14,899 bases of DNA from positions 1-14,899 of the forward strand of contig JBGPBY010000136.1 of NCBI GenBank assembly GCA_041481485.1, written 5' to 3'. The notes below the pieces were generated by a model. It saw nothing but the letters and a program-made list of their open reading frames with translations, did not search any database and was not told the DNA's origin. Source of the DNA: JBGPBY01 sp041481485. Its GTDB lineage: Bacteria; Acidobacteriota; Terriglobia; 20CM-2-55-15. Position 1 is the stretch's first letter. Every line of letters starts with the position of its first letter. This document shows positions 1 through 7,652 of the stretch, in pieces. Both the position numbers and the translations under genes were made by a program.

Positions 1-8
1 AGGGGCGG

Positions 9-150
9 TCGATCAAGAAATACCACTATCAACCGGAGAGGGTGGGCATCAGGAAATGGCGGCCGGGTGAGGGGTACCACAAATAAAAAATTTTACTTGC
101 GGTACCCCACACCCAACCCACTCCCGTTGGGAGAGGGATTTCTTGATCAA
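9..150. repeat. Imperfect palindromic (MITE/REP-like) element
   Basis: Two arms are reverse complements. The outer 11-mer GATCAAGAAAT (11-21) matches ATTTCTTGATC (138-148) exactly. The inner arm GGGTGAGGGGTACC (65-78) matches GGTACCCCACACCC (101-114) with one mismatch, around an A/T-rich loop at 79-100. Between them, poly-purine stretches on the left (about 33-50) pair loosely with pyrimidine-rich sequence on the right (about 110-137), and the left arm carries roughly 20 extra bases. The element ends just beyond the stop codon of the esterase-like gene, so it could also serve as its downstream structure or transcription end. No ORF lies inside. A non-autonomous repeat is the best reading; the family is not recognised. 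Confidence 0.6.
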
Positions 151-156
151 CTGTCC

Positions 157-1257
157 TTACTTCACGGCAGGTGATGTTGGATTAGCCGGAGCCGCCAGGC
201 TCTTTGAGAAAAACGGCAAAAAGTTTCTCTCGATCCGCTCGCCAAGCCGGCTGGTCTGATCGCCGTCATATTCCTCGTAGCTGTGAGCAATTTTCAGGCG
301 AGTCATGGCTTCGTGCAATCGCCGGTTTGAAGCCAGCATTCGATCTTTGGTGCCGACATCAATCGAGATGGCGTAGAACTTGTTCAGGTTTGCCGCCTGA
401 CCTTCAACCATGGTGAGACCGGCGTTGGCAGTCCAGCGAGCGGCGATTTCGGGCCGCAGCTTTCCATCCTTGACGGGCAGATCCAGGAACAGCGGAGGAT
501 TGTTCGCATTGGGAGTCCACGCGGCCGCCAGAGCAAGTGAGAGCGAGGGACCGGATGCTGCCGGGTTAACATCCTCTGCGCGCGCCGCCTCCTCGGCCTG
601 GGCCCGCGTCTTGATCGCCTCGGCGGCCGCCGCCGCTTCCGGGCGCGCGCTATCGGCCGCTTCGAGATAGGCGGCACTCATGATGTAGAGACTCGAGAAC
701 ACATCAGGCCGCTTCATACCGATGCGCAGCGCGCCATAGCCACCCATCCCGTGTCCGGCCAGACCGCGGCTGATGCGCTCCGCGATCGTACGGTAGTGCC
801 CGTCGATGTAAGCCACAAGATCCTGCGCAATGAACGCCTCCCAGTCGCCTGTGGTGGTCGAATTCGAATACATACTGCCCCGGTACAGCGTATATGGGTT
901 GGGGATCACGATGATGGGCGAACTAAAACCCGCAGCCGATGCAAGGCGGTCTGCGCTTTCGGGAACGTTCACAGTCCGGCCGGTGAACATGTCGTCACGT
1001 GCACCGAACCCAGGCAACAGGTACACCACCGGAAAGCGGCGCATGGCATCGCCGCGATAGCTCGGCGGAAGGTATACCGTGACTTCGCGATCCGCTGAAT
1101 CGCCCTCAAGATTGCCTTCGAGTGCTTTGCCGTGCACCATAATGTGCTCGACTGTCGCTGGTCCGCCTGCCGGTCCTGCGCCGCGCCGTCCCTGCGCTTC
1201 GATAAAGGCCGCGGTCAAAACCACGATAAGTAACACCAAAAACCATCTTTGCTTCAC
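157..1257 (-). CDS. Secreted putative-esterase family alpha/beta-hydrolase, likely catalytically inactive
   Basis: 366 aa from a GTG start preceded by GGAGG with a 7-base spacer; the frame is open further upstream, but that extension has no family character. Residues 1-21 form a signal peptide (KQR, then a hydrophobic run, cleavage near IEA/QG), so the product is exported. The rest matches the putative esterase family (esterase D / S-formylglutathione hydrolase-like fold): VTVYLPPSY, FPVVYLLPGFG, the nucleophile elbow region and a C-terminal GTKDRM...NRRLHEAM block. In active members the elbow reads G-x-S-x-G and the last catalytic residue is a His in a GGH/GDH context. Here the elbow is GHGMGG (Gly170 in the Ser position) and the His site reads GDQ (Gln334), while Asp305 is kept. 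Loss of both residues suggests a pseudoenzyme; a non-hydrolytic or binding role is inference. The Arg/Gly/Pro-rich stretch after the signal peptide is probably a flexible linker. Confidence 0.82.
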   Translation of the reverse strand: MKQRWFLVLLIVVLTAAFIEAQGRRGAGPAGGPATVEHIMVHGKALEGNLEGDSADREVTVYLPPSYRGDAMRRFPVVYLLPGFGARDDMFTGRTVNVPESADRLASAAGFSSPIIVIPNPYTLYRGSMYSNSTTTGDWEAFIAQDLVAYIDGHYRTIAERISRGLAGHGMGGYGALRIGMKRPDVFSSLYIMSAAYLEAADSARPEAAAAAEAIKTRAQAEEAARAEDVNPAASGPSLSLALAAAWTPNANNPPLFLDLPVKDGKLRPEIAARWTANAGLTMVEGQAANLNKFYAISIDVGTKDRMLASNRRLHEAMTRLKIAHSYEEYDGDQTSRLGERIERNFLPFFSKSLAAPANPTSPAVK

Positions 1258-1454
1258 GGATTTACCTCCAACCGTATTCGGTCCGGCATGCGGACGAACC
1301 CCAGAAGCATAATCGAGGTGAGTACGATCCGCCAATTTCGATGTGTCTCCGCAACCATCACGCCTTCGGAGACGTCCGAACTTCGTATCACGCTCGGACC
1401 GTAAAACAGAATGTGCGCTTTCAATTCGACTAGACCTTCCGCGGGCGCGTCCAT
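1254..1454 (-). CDS. Possible small ORF (66 aa) overlapping the esterase-like start
   Basis: An ATG-initiated 66-codon frame whose TGA overlaps the GTG start of the esterase-like gene by four bases (GTGA), the arrangement seen in translationally coupled genes. The predicted peptide has a weakly hydrophobic stretch (WRIVLTSIMLLGFV) near residues 41-54 and no motif I recognise. No convincing ribosome binding site is visible before the ATG. The rest of the gap to the helicase start holds nothing else. It may be chance, a leader peptide, or a gene remnant; support is limited to the overlap and the absence of stops. Confidence 0.22.
   Translation of the reverse strand: MDAPAEGLVELKAHILFYGPSVIRSSDVSEGVMVAETHRNWRIVLTSIMLLGFVRMPDRIRLEVNP
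1265..1269 (-). promoter_or_regulatory. Ribosome binding site of the esterase-like gene
   Basis: On the minus strand GGAGG is followed by 7 bases and GTG at 1257. It fixes the start right before the signal peptide and rules out the ATG at 1509, whose 84 extra residues would bury the signal sequence inside the protein. Confidence 0.8.
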
Positions 1455-1472
1455 AGTGGCACACTTTCACGT

Positions 1473-3570
1473 GTGAGCTTCGTATCCAATCCCCAGTTCG
1501 AGCACGCATTCGAATACCTCCGCCACACGAATAAGAATATCTTTCTCACGGGCAAGGCCGGCACAGGCAAAACGACCTTCCTGCACCGAATCCAGGAGGA
1601 AAGCTCCAGTCACGGCGCCGACCGGTGTTGCCGCCATCAACGCCGGTGGCATGACACTGCATTCGTTTTTTCAATTGCCTCTTGGTCTTTATCTTCCTGG
1701 CACATCCAGAGAGACCGACAACCGCCGCCGTTTTTCCCGCGAGAAGATTCAATTGCTCCGGACTCTTGAGCTACTCGTCATCGACGAGATCAGCATGGTG
1801 CGTGCAGACCTGCTCGATGCTGTGGACGACGTGCTTCGCCGCAGCCGTAACGATCCCCGGGTTTTCGGCGGCGTGCAATTGCTCATGATTGGCGATCTCT
1901 ATCAATTGCCTCCTGTCGTCAAGCCGGAAGATTGGGAACTCCTGCGGCCGTGCTATGAAACACCGTACTTCTTCGGCAGTATTGCCCTGCAGAGTACCGA
2001 CACAGTGGTCATTGAACTGAATCAGATCTTCCGGCAAACGGACCAGCGCTTTATTGACTTGCTCGAAAAAGTTCGAAACAACCAAATCGACACGGCAGTG
2101 CTCGAAGCGCTCAACAGCCGTTACATCCCTGGGTTCCCGGCCGACAAGAAAGACGACTACATCACGTTGACGTCGCACAATGCGTCGTCGTCTGACCTGA
2201 ACATTCAGAGACTCGAGGCAATTCCCGAAAAGCCGCACACGTTCAAAGCCAGAATTGTTGGTGAATTTCCAGAGACTTCATATCCAACGGAGGAGTCTCT
2301 GCAGTTCAAAAAGGGAGCTCAGGTGATGTTTATGCGGAACGACTTTTCGGCGGAGAAACGCTATTTCAATGGCAAGATCGGAACAATCATCCGTTTTGCC
2401 GGAGACGAAATCTTCGTACGCTGCAAGGGTGAACTTAAGGACATTGCGGTCACGCCCGTCGAATGGCAAAACATCAAATATGCAAACGCCCCAGAGACCA
2501 AAGAAATAAAGGAAGAAGTCCTCGGAACATTTACCCAGTATCCGTTGAAGCTCGCATGGGCGATCACGATCCACAAGAGCCAGGGACTGACCTTCGATCG
2601 CGTCATCATCGATGCACGTTCGGCGTTCGCGCATGGACAGGTATACGTGGCATTGAGCCGCTGCCGAAGTTTCGAGGGGATCGTTCTGAGTTCAAAAATC
2701 AATCCGTCCAGCGTGAAAACGGATCTGGTGGTCAAAGCATATTCTGAAAAAACTGCGCGCAACGCTCCGAACGAAGCACATTTGCGCCAATCGAAACGGG
2801 AATATCAGGAGATGCTCGTCAGAGAATTATTCGACTTCGGCGGCGTGGACAATCCTTTGCAGGAACTGATCCGGATTTTTCAGGAGAACCCCGGCGCTGT
2901 TTCAACCGAAGGATTGTCGCTGTTCAATGCGCTGATTGAGAAAGCGCACACCGAGATCCTATCCGTCGCGTATAAATTTGCCCCGCAATTGCAGATGTAC
3001 TTTTCGCATCCGGAGCTGCCGGATGAAAACGAACCTCTACGGGAGCGCCTTCGGAAAGCAGGTGGATATTTTTCGTCGAAACTGACTTCCGAACCGATTG
3101 CCGGGCTGAGACACTTCGACCTGATTACGGAAGATCAGACGCTATTGAAACGCGTCAGTCAGCATCTGCAGAAGCTGGAGAAGGAGGTCCTGATAAAGCA
3201 CAGGTGTTTCGCTTCATGCCAGAGTGGCTTCTCCGCTGCCGGCTACATTCAGGCGAAAAACAATGCGGAATTGGACTCTCGCGAGGGAGACAACGGTTTC
3301 CGATCGGTGACCGAAGCGGTGCCGAGGAATACGCCGCATCCCGATCTCTATAAACGTCTGCTGGAGTGGCGTAATGTCAGAGCAGACGAACTCGACAGAC
3401 CACTCCACGAGGTTTTACCGAAAATAACCTTACAGGAACTGGTCCGGCTTCTGCCGATGGATCGAGCCTCGCTGAAAAAAATACCCGGGATCGGCAAAGC
3501 CAGATTAAAGAATTTTGGCCCCGAACTAATCAACATTGTCCGGAAATACTGCGCGAAGAAAACCAACTAA
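1473..3570 (+). pseudogene. PIF1-like helicase with C-terminal HRDC domain, frameshifted
   Basis: A superfamily 1 DNA helicase split over two frames. The first frame starts at GTG 1473 (MSFVSNPQFE) and carries Walker A GKAGTGKTT (residues 27-35), then runs into unrelated sequence. The conserved continuation VTAPTGVAAINAGGMTLHSFFQLP is in the +1 frame from 1609, open to the stop at 3570. In the second frame, numbered from ATG 1651, Walker B is LLVIDEISMV (41-50), GDLYQLPPV is at 81-89, the UvrD_C_2-like end LAWAITIHKSQGLTF is at 301-315 with VYVALSRCRS at 331-340, and an HRDC nucleic-acid-binding domain with the PGIGKARL turn spans about 560-635. The break lies near 1605-1609; the Walker A to APTG spacing looks a few residues short, suggesting a small out-of-frame deletion. 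An ATG-1651 product would lack Walker A and should not hydrolyse ATP. Sequencing error is possible because the rest of the frame is intact. The 3' end is convergent with the STAS gene, 16 bases away. Confidence 0.8.
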
Positions 3571-3586
3571 GTATTCCATTTCGCAA

Positions 3587-3943
3587 TTACAGTCCAGGCA
3601 GCGCGGCAGAAGTGGATGCCCGCACTGCCGCTTCGTTCTCAAGGATGTTGAAGACGGTGTCGAGTTTCGTAATCTTCAACAATTCCCGAACTCGTGGACT
3701 GGGAGCAAGCAGCTCGATATCTCCGGCTGCATTCTTCACGGTGACGTAGAGCGAAACGAGTTTACCCAGTCCTGCGCTGTCCAGATAGGAAATGGCAGCC
3801 AGGTTCAGTACCAGTCGGCGCTCGCCGGACTCCAGAAACTGCCGCGCGTATTCGCGAAGCCCTTCGTCATAGATCGTCAGTTCTCCGGCAATGTCGATGA
3901 CGACAGCGTTGGCAATACGGCGGGACGCGAGCGATAAACCCAT
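3587..3943 (-). CDS. STAS-domain anti-anti-sigma factor (SpoIIAA/RsbV-like)
   Basis: 118 aa, about the usual length of a single STAS domain (residues about 5-105). The signature is SYLDSAGLGKLVSLY (52-66), with Ser56 at the position phosphorylated in SpoIIAA/RsbV by the cognate anti-sigma kinase. In this family the unphosphorylated protein binds the RsbW-type kinase and frees the sigma factor. The start is well set: AGGAGG at 3949-3954, five bases before the ATG. It lies 26 bases downstream of the REC-HATPase gene on the same strand, so both are probably one operon and the two proteins are natural partners. No sigma factor gene is in the window. Confidence 0.88.
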   Translation of the reverse strand: MGLSLASRRIANAVVIDIAGELTIYDEGLREYARQFLESGERRLVLNLAAISYLDSAGLGKLVSLYVTVKNAAGDIELLAPSPRVRELLKITKLDTVFNILENEAAVRASTSAALPGL

Positions 3944-3948
3944 CTAAA

Positions 3949-3954
3949 CCTCCT
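3949..3954 (-). promoter_or_regulatory. Ribosome binding site of the STAS gene
   Basis: On the minus strand a full AGGAGG core lies five bases before ATG 3943. It is much stronger than anything before the upstream REC-HATPase gene, consistent with the antagonist being made in excess over the kinase; that consequence is inference. Confidence 0.7.
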
Positions 3955-3969
3955 GTACACAATTCCGTG

Positions 3970-4809
3970 TCAGTCGAGATATTTCACGAATACCACTTCG
4001 TTGTGAGCCTCATTGTAGATCAGCTCGTCGACCATGGCGCGAGTCATCATCAGCCCGAAACCTCCGGGACGGAGGCTGAGATCCTCACGCACTTTGATGT
4101 GAGCATACGGCTCGTCCGGATGATTGCTGATGGCCGCATGAGGAAGTTTTTCAGGCTGAAAACCGGATCCAGGGTCCTGAATGCGGTAAATCAGCATCCG
4201 TTGCGAACGAATGCATGCAATGCGGACCCTGCGTTCAGGATCGAGCTGTCCTCCCCACTCGACAGCGTTCAGAAACAACTCCCGGAACGCCACTTCCACC
4301 GAATCGCGAATCTCTTCGGGAAGCTGCGTGTTGAGCATCTGAAGGAAACTGTTCAGCCGGTTCGCCATCTCAATGCGGCAAGGGACGACAAGCTCCACCC
4401 AGTCCGGCTTTGCGGAAATGACTTCGATTTCCGCCGGTGCCGGTGCGCGCGCCATCTCCTCAACCAGTTCCACAACGGATTTCGGCTTCAACGGTTTCGA
4501 AAGATAACGGTAGGCCTGGCCTTTAACGGCGTGCAACACGGTTGCCGGCGTTTCATCCGCGGTCATGATGAGCACCTTGGCCGGTGATTCCATCGCGCGA
4601 ATTCGCTGCAGCACTTCGAGTCCGCTCACCCGGGGCAAACCGATATCGAGCAGCACAATGTCGAACGATTCACGTTCCATGAGCTTCACGGCCGCTGCAC
4701 CGTCCGTGGCGCTGGACACGGTGAAGCCCGCCTGATGCAGCAGTTCAACCAGAACATGATTCAAAGCCCGGTCATCATCGACGACGAGAACGCTCTTCTT
4801 TTGTTCCAT
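3970..4809 (-). CDS. Response regulator fused to RsbW-like anti-sigma ATPase domain
   Basis: 279 aa, cytoplasmic. Residues 5-120 are a receiver domain: acidic pocket DDD (11-13), phospho-acceptor Asp55 in IVLLDIGLPR, Thr83 and Lys105 in YLSKP. Residues about 135-278 are a HATPase_c_2 (RsbW/SpoIIAB-type) domain with N-box EVAFRELFLNAVEWGG (Glu177, Asn181), DPGSGF (212-217) and RPGGFGLMMTRAMVDEL (248-263). No DNA-binding domain is present, so the output is protein-directed: phosphorylation of the receiver probably switches the kinase/anti-sigma half. The STAS gene directly downstream is the expected substrate, and the divergent hybrid kinase with HPt is the obvious candidate phosphodonor (inference from position). 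No clear Shine-Dalgarno precedes ATG 4809. The C-terminus VVFVKYLD matches the usual last strand of the fold, so the gene is complete. Confidence 0.87.
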   Translation of the reverse strand: MEQKKSVLVVDDDRALNHVLVELLHQAGFTVSSATDGAAAVKLMERESFDIVLLDIGLPRVSGLEVLQRIRAMESPAKVLIMTADETPATVLHAVKGQAYRYLSKPLKPKSVVELVEEMARAPAPAEIEVISAKPDWVELVVPCRIEMANRLNSFLQMLNTQLPEEIRDSVEVAFRELFLNAVEWGGQLDPERRVRIACIRSQRMLIYRIQDPGSGFQPEKLPHAAISNHPDEPYAHIKVREDLSLRPGGFGLMMTRAMVDELIYNEAHNEVVFVKYLD

Positions 4810-4871
4810 TTCTATGTGGGTGCCATGCTACGCCTGCAGCCGTGAGTGGTCAATAACGGGAACGGCCGGGT

Positions 4872-5084
4872 AATGGGCCAATTTGAAATCTGGGGCCCAC
4901 TGTAGGCGCGGTCCATGAGCGGAGCGAATGCAAGCCCGACAGGGCGCAGCCATCAAGAAATTTCCGCGCACAGTTTTTCAGACTGGGAATCCTCGAATTG
5001 GGAATCCATAAACGAGAGATTGTGCGCGGTCATAGACCGCGCCTACAGTGGGCCGCAGTTGCAAATTTCAAACTGACCCACTAC
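4872..5084. repeat. Long palindromic intergenic element with nested hairpins
   Basis: This fills most of the 330-base gap between the divergent signalling genes. GGCCCACTGTAGGCGCGGTC (4894-4913) is the exact reverse complement of 5035-5054. Homology of the arms extends outward with mismatches and small gaps to about 4872 and 5084 (ATTTGAAATC against ATTTCAAACTG). Inside are two further pairings: CCGCGCACA (4964-4972) with TGTGCGCGG (5021-5029), and GCGCGGTC (5024-5031) with GACCGCGC (5035-5042) across a 3-base loop. GACCGCGC can therefore pair either locally or with the far arm. The element has terminal inverted repeats and no ORF, as in a MITE or REP-derived sequence. It may also carry or affect the promoters of both flanking genes. 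Nothing else is recognisable in 4810-5139. Confidence 0.7.
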
Positions 5085-5139
5085 CGACGTCGCCCAAACG
5101 CCGGTTCGTCCTCACTCGGTTTCACTATAGACTGGCAAC

Positions 5140-7620
5140 ATGTCAGAGGACCTCGAGAGGCTGTTCAATCTTTCACTGGATATGTTGTGCATCGCAGGAT
5201 TCGATGGATATTTCAAACGGCTGAATCCGGCTTGGGAACGGGTGCTGGGATTCAGTGAGGCCGAGCTGACAGCCAAACCATATATGGAATTCGTCCATCC
5301 GGACGACCGAGCAGCAACCCAGACGGAAGCTTCAAACATCGAAACCGGTGCCAAACTCCTGTGGTTTGAAAACCGCTATCTTTGCCGCGACGGTTCGTGG
5401 CGCTGGCTGCTCTGGAATGCCGTGCCCTATACCCGCGAAAGTCTGATTTATGCGGCGGCCCGGGACATCGACGACCTGAAACGATCCGAAAGCCGGCTAG
5501 CTGCAGATCACGCGGTGAGCCGGATTCTTGCCGAATCTCCCACGCTGGAAAACGGAACTCCGGAAATCCTCAAAGCAATTTGCATGAGTCTGAATTGGAC
5601 CATGGGCGCCATCTGGATCATCGATGAAGACGAGGGTGTGATGCGATGCGTGGACCTTTGGCACATACCTTCCGTCACCACTGCCGAATTTGCCGCGGCC
5701 ACGCGCAGCGCCGTGTTTGCTTGCGGTGTCGGCCTTCCCGGCCGTGTGTGGGCTACCCGCGAACCGGCATGGATCCAGGACATCACTCAGGATGGGAATT
5801 TTCCCCGCGCGCCAATCGCCACGAAGGAAGGTCTTCACAGCGCATTCGGTTTTCCGATCCGTGCCGGAGAACGCGTCATCGGTGTGATGGAGTTTTTCAG
5901 CCGGGAAATCCGTAAACCGGACCGCGATGTGCTTCAACTGTTTGATGCAATCGGCAGCCAGATCGGCCAGTTTATGGAGAGAAAGAATGCCGAAAGCGCG
6001 CTCGCCATTTACACGCGCGATCTCGAGGCCGCCCGGAAATCCGAAGCAGAAAACGCTGCCCGCCTGCGCAATCTTGTTCGGGAACTCGACACTGCAAGGC
6101 GGCAGGCGGAAGCTGCGACACGGGCAAAGAGCGAATTTCTGGCCAATATGAGCCATGAAATCCGGACCCCGATGAACGCCATCATCGGCATGACAAATCT
6201 GGCGCTCGGCACCCACCTTGCGCCGGCTCAGCGGGAGTATCTTCAAACGGTCAAGAGTGCCGCCGACTCTCTGCTGGTGCTGATCAACGATATTCTCGAC
6301 GTTTCCAAAATCGAGGCTCGCCGGCTGGAGCTGGTCAATGTCGAGTTCGGGCTGCGTGACACGCTCGACGAAACCCTGAAAGTATTGGCGCATCGCGCAA
6401 AGGAAAAGGGCCTGCAGTTGTCCTGCCGCGTTCAGCCGGATACGCCCGAACGGCTGATTGCGGATCCGTCCAGAATTCGGCAGGTACTCGTCAATCTGAT
6501 TGGCAATGCCATTAAATTCACCGATCACGGAAAAGTTCTTCTCTCCGTCGAAGTGGAGTCGCGCACGCTGAACGAAGTGGTTCTGCATCTTGCCGTCATC
6601 GACACCGGCATCGGAATTCCCGCCGACCAGCACGCTGCAATCCTCGAGCCCTTCACACAGGCCGACAGCTCCATCACCCGCCGCTATGGCGGCACCGGAC
6701 TCGGTCTCACGATTTGTTCGGAACTGGTGAAACTGATGGGTGGCAGATTCTGGCTGGAAAGCGATCCGGGTAAGGGCAGCACATTTCATTTCACGGTTCG
6801 CTGTGCGATGGCTCCCATACCGAGACCCGATGAGAACGCCACTGTCCGCAACGTTCCGTCACGCACGGCTCGAAAACAATCGGGTCCGGTAAATTCCCGG
6901 CTGAGGATTCTGGTTGCCGAGGACAATCCCGTAAACCGGGAACTCATGGTGCGGCTGCTCGAAAAAATGGGCTATGCCGTAGAAGTGGCAACGGACGGAC
7001 GTGCGGCACTTGCGGCAATGGAGCGGATTCGATTCGATGTTGTCTTGATGGATGTCCAGATGCCACTAATGGATGGGCTGGAAGTTGCGGCCGCCATTCG
7101 GGGCCGCGAACGTTTCTCCGGCGTTCACCTGCCGATCATCGCAACTACCGCTCACGCCATGGATGGCGATCGCAATCGTGTACTCCAAAGCGGAATGGAC
7201 GAATACGTTACCAAGCCCATCCAGGCCGAACAACTTCGCGCAGCAATTGAGCGACTCATCGGAGTTTTTGGCCGAAACTCCTCTAGCCTCGACGAAGCCG
7301 AACTGTTGAATGGCCTTGGAGGTGATGCATCGCTGCTCGCCGGCCTGATCCAGGTGTTCTTAGCCGAATATCCGAAACAGGCCGCGCGCATTCAGCGTGC
7401 GATAACCGCGCATCGGCTCGAAGGATTTCTGCAGGCCACCCATGCGCTAAAAGGATCGATTGGCAATTTTGGGCGTACACGCGCATACGAAGCGGTCTGC
7501 GCACTAGAGTCCATCGGAAAGGCCGGATCCCTGCGCGGCGCCGGCAATTCCTTCGCGCGATTGAAGGCGGAAATGATTCCCTTCCGGCAGGCTCTGAAGG
7601 AACTGAAGGACCGACAATAG
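5140..7620 (+). CDS. Soluble hybrid sensor histidine kinase (PAS-GAF-HisKA-HATPase-REC-HPt)
   Basis: 826 aa without any membrane segment, so a cytoplasmic sensor. Domains in order: PAS (about 5-115), GAF (about 125-280), a charged helical linker (281-330), HisKA with H-box SHEIRTP (His339), HATPase_c with Asn456 in NLIGNAIKF, DTGIGIP (488-494) and GGTGLGL (517-523), receiver (588-705) with acidic pair ED (594-595), Asp638 in VVLMDVQMP and Lys692 in TKP, and a C-terminal HPt domain (about 720-820) with His768 in THALKGSIGN. All phosphotransfer residues for a His-Asp-His relay are present, so a final aspartate on another protein is expected. The receiver of the divergently encoded REC-anti-sigma protein is the nearest candidate. 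No Shine-Dalgarno is visible before ATG 5140, but the PAS domain begins right after it and no better start exists. The gene is convergent with hsdM, 32 bases away. Confidence 0.9.
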   Translation: MSEDLERLFNLSLDMLCIAGFDGYFKRLNPAWERVLGFSEAELTAKPYMEFVHPDDRAATQTEASNIETGAKLLWFENRYLCRDGSWRWLLWNAVPYTRESLIYAAARDIDDLKRSESRLAADHAVSRILAESPTLENGTPEILKAICMSLNWTMGAIWIIDEDEGVMRCVDLWHIPSVTTAEFAAATRSAVFACGVGLPGRVWATREPAWIQDITQDGNFPRAPIATKEGLHSAFGFPIRAGERVIGVMEFFSREIRKPDRDVLQLFDAIGSQIGQFMERKNAESALAIYTRDLEAARKSEAENAARLRNLVRELDTARRQAEAATRAKSEFLANMSHEIRTPMNAIIGMTNLALGTHLAPAQREYLQTVKSAADSLLVLINDILDVSKIEARRLELVNVEFGLRDTLDETLKVLAHRAKEKGLQLSCRVQPDTPERLIADPSRIRQVLVNLIGNAIKFTDHGKVLLSVEVESRTLNEVVLHLAVIDTGIGIPADQHAAILEPFTQADSSITRRYGGTGLGLTICSELVKLMGGRFWLESDPGKGSTFHFTVRCAMAPIPRPDENATVRNVPSRTARKQSGPVNSRLRILVAEDNPVNRELMVRLLEKMGYAVEVATDGRAALAAMERIRFDVVLMDVQMPLMDGLEVAAAIRGRERFSGVHLPIIATTAHAMDGDRNRVLQSGMDEYVTKPIQAEQLRAAIERLIGVFGRNSSSLDEAELLNGLGGDASLLAGLIQVFLAEYPKQAARIQRAITAHRLEGFLQATHALKGSIGNFGRTRAYEAVCALESIGKAGSLRGAGNSFARLKAEMIPFRQALKELKDRQ

Positions 7621-7652
7621 CCTCGGGAATTGGAGTATTTCGAGCGGCTAGC

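Noticed and set aside
157..1509. Longer esterase-like protein starting at ATG 1509
   Set aside because: It would place the signal peptide about 85 residues inside the protein; the GTG at 1257 has a strong, well-spaced ribosome binding site and sits directly before the signal sequence.
4951..4963. CATCAAGAAATTT as another copy of the GATCAAGAAAT repeat end
   Set aside because: The match is ten bases, has no inverted partner at the expected distance and lies inside a different palindromic element.
5126..5131. TATAGA as a -10 box for the hybrid kinase
   Set aside because: It is only eight bases before the ATG and no fitting -35 element is present, so support is too weak to annotate a promoter.
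5497..6789. 430-codon open frame on the minus strand opposite the hybrid kinase
   Set aside because: It mirrors codon structure of the kinase, shows no domain, and the plus strand carries all HisKA, HATPase and GAF motifs there.
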